From Heliorestis acidaminivorans (GTDB lineage: Bacteria; Bacillota; Desulfitobacteriia; Heliobacteriales; Heliobacteriaceae): 64,000 bases of DNA. The stretch spans positions 62,001 through 126,000 of the forward strand of contig NZ_WBXO01000007.1 of the NCBI RefSeq assembly GCF_008933955.1, in the 5' to 3' direction. The notes under the pieces were generated by a model. It did not search any database. It saw only the letters and a program-made list of their open reading frames with translations, and was not told the DNA's origin. The first letter of the stretch is position 1. The number at the start of each line of letters is the position of its first letter. Position numbers and translations under genes: made by a program. Below, piece by piece: positions 63,016 through 64,000 of the stretch.

Positions 63016-63699
63016 ATGATTCTTGGTGAATACTTTGATGAAGATAATGATTGGATTATTGATATACAATATGGAGTCTATTCTAAGGTCGTGGTAAACA
63101 TATTATGGTATGCCCGGAATGCATATAGTCATGCAGAGAGAGTTATTGGCGTTAATACTGATTTAGGAAAGAACATGAATACAAGCTCATTTGATCATCG
63201 TAGCTTACAGTATTTTCATGATATGATCGCTTCTCATTTTCGTTACAAGCATGCTAATGAAATTGAACCTTGTATTCCCGGTTTATTAGACGATCTTACG
63301 GACGAAGAACGAGTACTGATTCTGTGGAATGAATTTTATCCCGATGAAATTAAACGTCTTTTTTTGCGGTATCCTGAACTACCAAAGCTGATTGTTACTG
63401 CAGCAGTTTACAATAATCCAGATCGCAGGGGCATTGAAGCGGAAGAATGGATTTACCACATTATAAATGATGCATACCCAGAAACTAGAGAGTGGCGAAA
63501 TAAAAAGTTAGGAAAAAGTGGGTTAAAACTGAAACTGAAGATTGGCTCAGAACCAGTGAACATTAAAATAGAGGATAATATGCGTACTATATTGGAAGAT
63601 TGTATGAGGGAGAAAAATATCTCACTTGAAGAAGCGATGAACTATCTTATCAGTGTTGGATGGAAGGAACATCGTCTGGTATCAAAAAAGGATGACTGA
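63016..63699 (+). CDS. Hypothetical protein sharing the C-terminal module
   Basis: 227 aa, SD ggagagg. N-terminal 170 residues unknown (WIIDIQYGVYSKVV..., helical HFRYKHANEIE). The C-terminal about 45 residues (ILEDCMREKNISLEEAMNYL) are homologous to the tail of the LexA-like regulator at 62432. Possibly both bind one partner. Confidence 0.65.
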   Translation: MILGEYFDEDNDWIIDIQYGVYSKVVVNILWYARNAYSHAERVIGVNTDLGKNMNTSSFDHRSLQYFHDMIASHFRYKHANEIEPCIPGLLDDLTDEERVLILWNEFYPDEIKRLFLRYPELPKLIVTAAVYNNPDRRGIEAEEWIYHIINDAYPETREWRNKKLGKSGLKLKLKIGSEPVNIKIEDNMRTILEDCMREKNISLEEAMNYLISVGWKEHRLVSKKDD

Positions 63700-63721
63700 G
63701 TTGGTTTAGGAGGGACAAGCT

Positions 63722-64000
63722 TTGAACTACTACGAAAAGTGTATTAACTCTTTTCTCTCTACTGTTTCCTCAAAAATGTCTGCACTTTATCTTCCAGTCA
63801 TGTTTCTTTCACTGATTGAGCTGTTAGAAGATCAGTACAAATTTGATGTTGTTTACGGGGAGCACATTCAAGTAACAAACACTCGAATTAAAATCTCTTA
63901 TCCTTTGATAACTTCCTACTTTTTATCTTATTTACTACGAATTAGAAAAGAGATTCCTTCTATTAAAATGGCACCAACAAAAAACAGAACACATGATGAT
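63722..64000 (+). CDS. Hypothetical protein, 3' end beyond window
   Basis: TTG start with SD ggaggg; 93 codons open to the window edge. MSALYLPVMFLSLIELLED hydrophobic stretch near residue 20-38, then a mixed region. A fragment of a paralogue lies at 62838. Function unknown. Confidence 0.55.
   Translation, partial: MNYYEKCINSFLSTVSSKMSALYLPVMFLSLIELLEDQYKFDVVYGEHIQVTNTRIKISYPLITSYFLSYLLRIRKEIPSIKMAPTKNRTHDD

Larger units (their letters stand above)
62675..63702 (+). repeat. Diverged direct duplication (62675-62840 and 63550-63702)
   Basis: The ends of two neighbouring genes and the bases after their stops are homologous at DNA level, including gatgactgagtt. The following TTTCTTTCACTGAT..GA segment at about 62863 also recurs at about 63805. 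A cassette was duplicated and then diverged. Confidence 0.75.
15359..64000. mobile_element. Plasmid-like or integrative conjugative element (left end seen, right end outside)
   Basis: Gene content changes abruptly at about 15359: partition genes, coupling ATPase, toxin-antitoxin, primase, SSB, restriction and defence genes, group II intron. No integrase, relaxase or att repeat is visible in the window, so the type of element and its right border are open. The boundary rests on the broken cotJC gene. A contig-join artefact cannot be excluded. Confidence 0.55.

Overview
The window looks like a low-GC Gram-positive, spore-forming anaerobe (Clostridia-type Bacillota; a heliobacterium would fit, but nothing here proves it). 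The evidence is a CotJC spore-coat/Mn-catalase gene, sequences matching Spo0A boxes, frequent TTG/GTG starts with strong Shine-Dalgarno (SD) sequences, many Rho-independent terminators, a BirA-type biotin operator and a cobalamin riboswitch. No rRNA, tRNA or CRISPR array was seen.

Positions 1 to about 15358 look like ordinary chromosome. They hold a two-component/c-di-GMP pair (a histidine kinase cut by the left edge, then a REC-GGDEF-EAL protein). Next comes a B12-riboswitch-controlled cobalt ECF transporter operon (cbiL-like, cbiM, cbiQ, cbiO; minus strand) and a complete biotin operon bioB-D-F-H-C-A (minus strand) with a BirA operator over its promoter. A zinc alcohol dehydrogenase, a heptad-repeat coiled-coil protein and a CotJC gene follow. 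CotJC is broken at its 5' end, at about 15358.

From about 15359 to the right edge the content is that of a plasmid or integrative/conjugative element. It has a ParM/ParR-like partition pair, replication-relaxation winged-helix proteins, a VirD4/TraG-like coupling ATPase, a HicAB-like toxin-antitoxin, a Fic protein, and a DNA-processing block. That block is two operons: (1) ssDNA-annealing-like protein, small plasmid protein, CHC2/Toprim primase-like protein, RecB/Cas4-like nuclease and RadC; (2) SSB, DUF6744-like protein, MoxR AAA+, VWA protein, a small protein and a HAD phosphatase. A visibly more AT-rich cargo sits between them: a 1637-aa STAND/NACHT NTPase with a C-terminal PLD-like HDR motif, an HNH nuclease, a SNF2 helicase + type III Mod + Res cassette, and a ParA three-gene cassette. 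A degenerate group II intron and a partly duplicated regulator cassette end the window.

The most unusual signals are in RNA and regulatory DNA. Two about 270-nt intergenic elements (34626-34897 and 42735-43015) have identical loops and covarying stems. Each has its own promoter and terminator, and they head the two DNA-processing operons. They look like one structured RNA (or ssDNA) family that I cannot name. A second pair of about 90-nt leaders that could sequester the SD (43660-43751 and 47661-47747) precedes two genes of the SSB operon, and a mutually exclusive hairpin switch (44696-44745) precedes the MoxR gene. Three promoters with the same layout (TTCGACA, 21 bp, TATAMT) suggest Spo0A-type control of the element.
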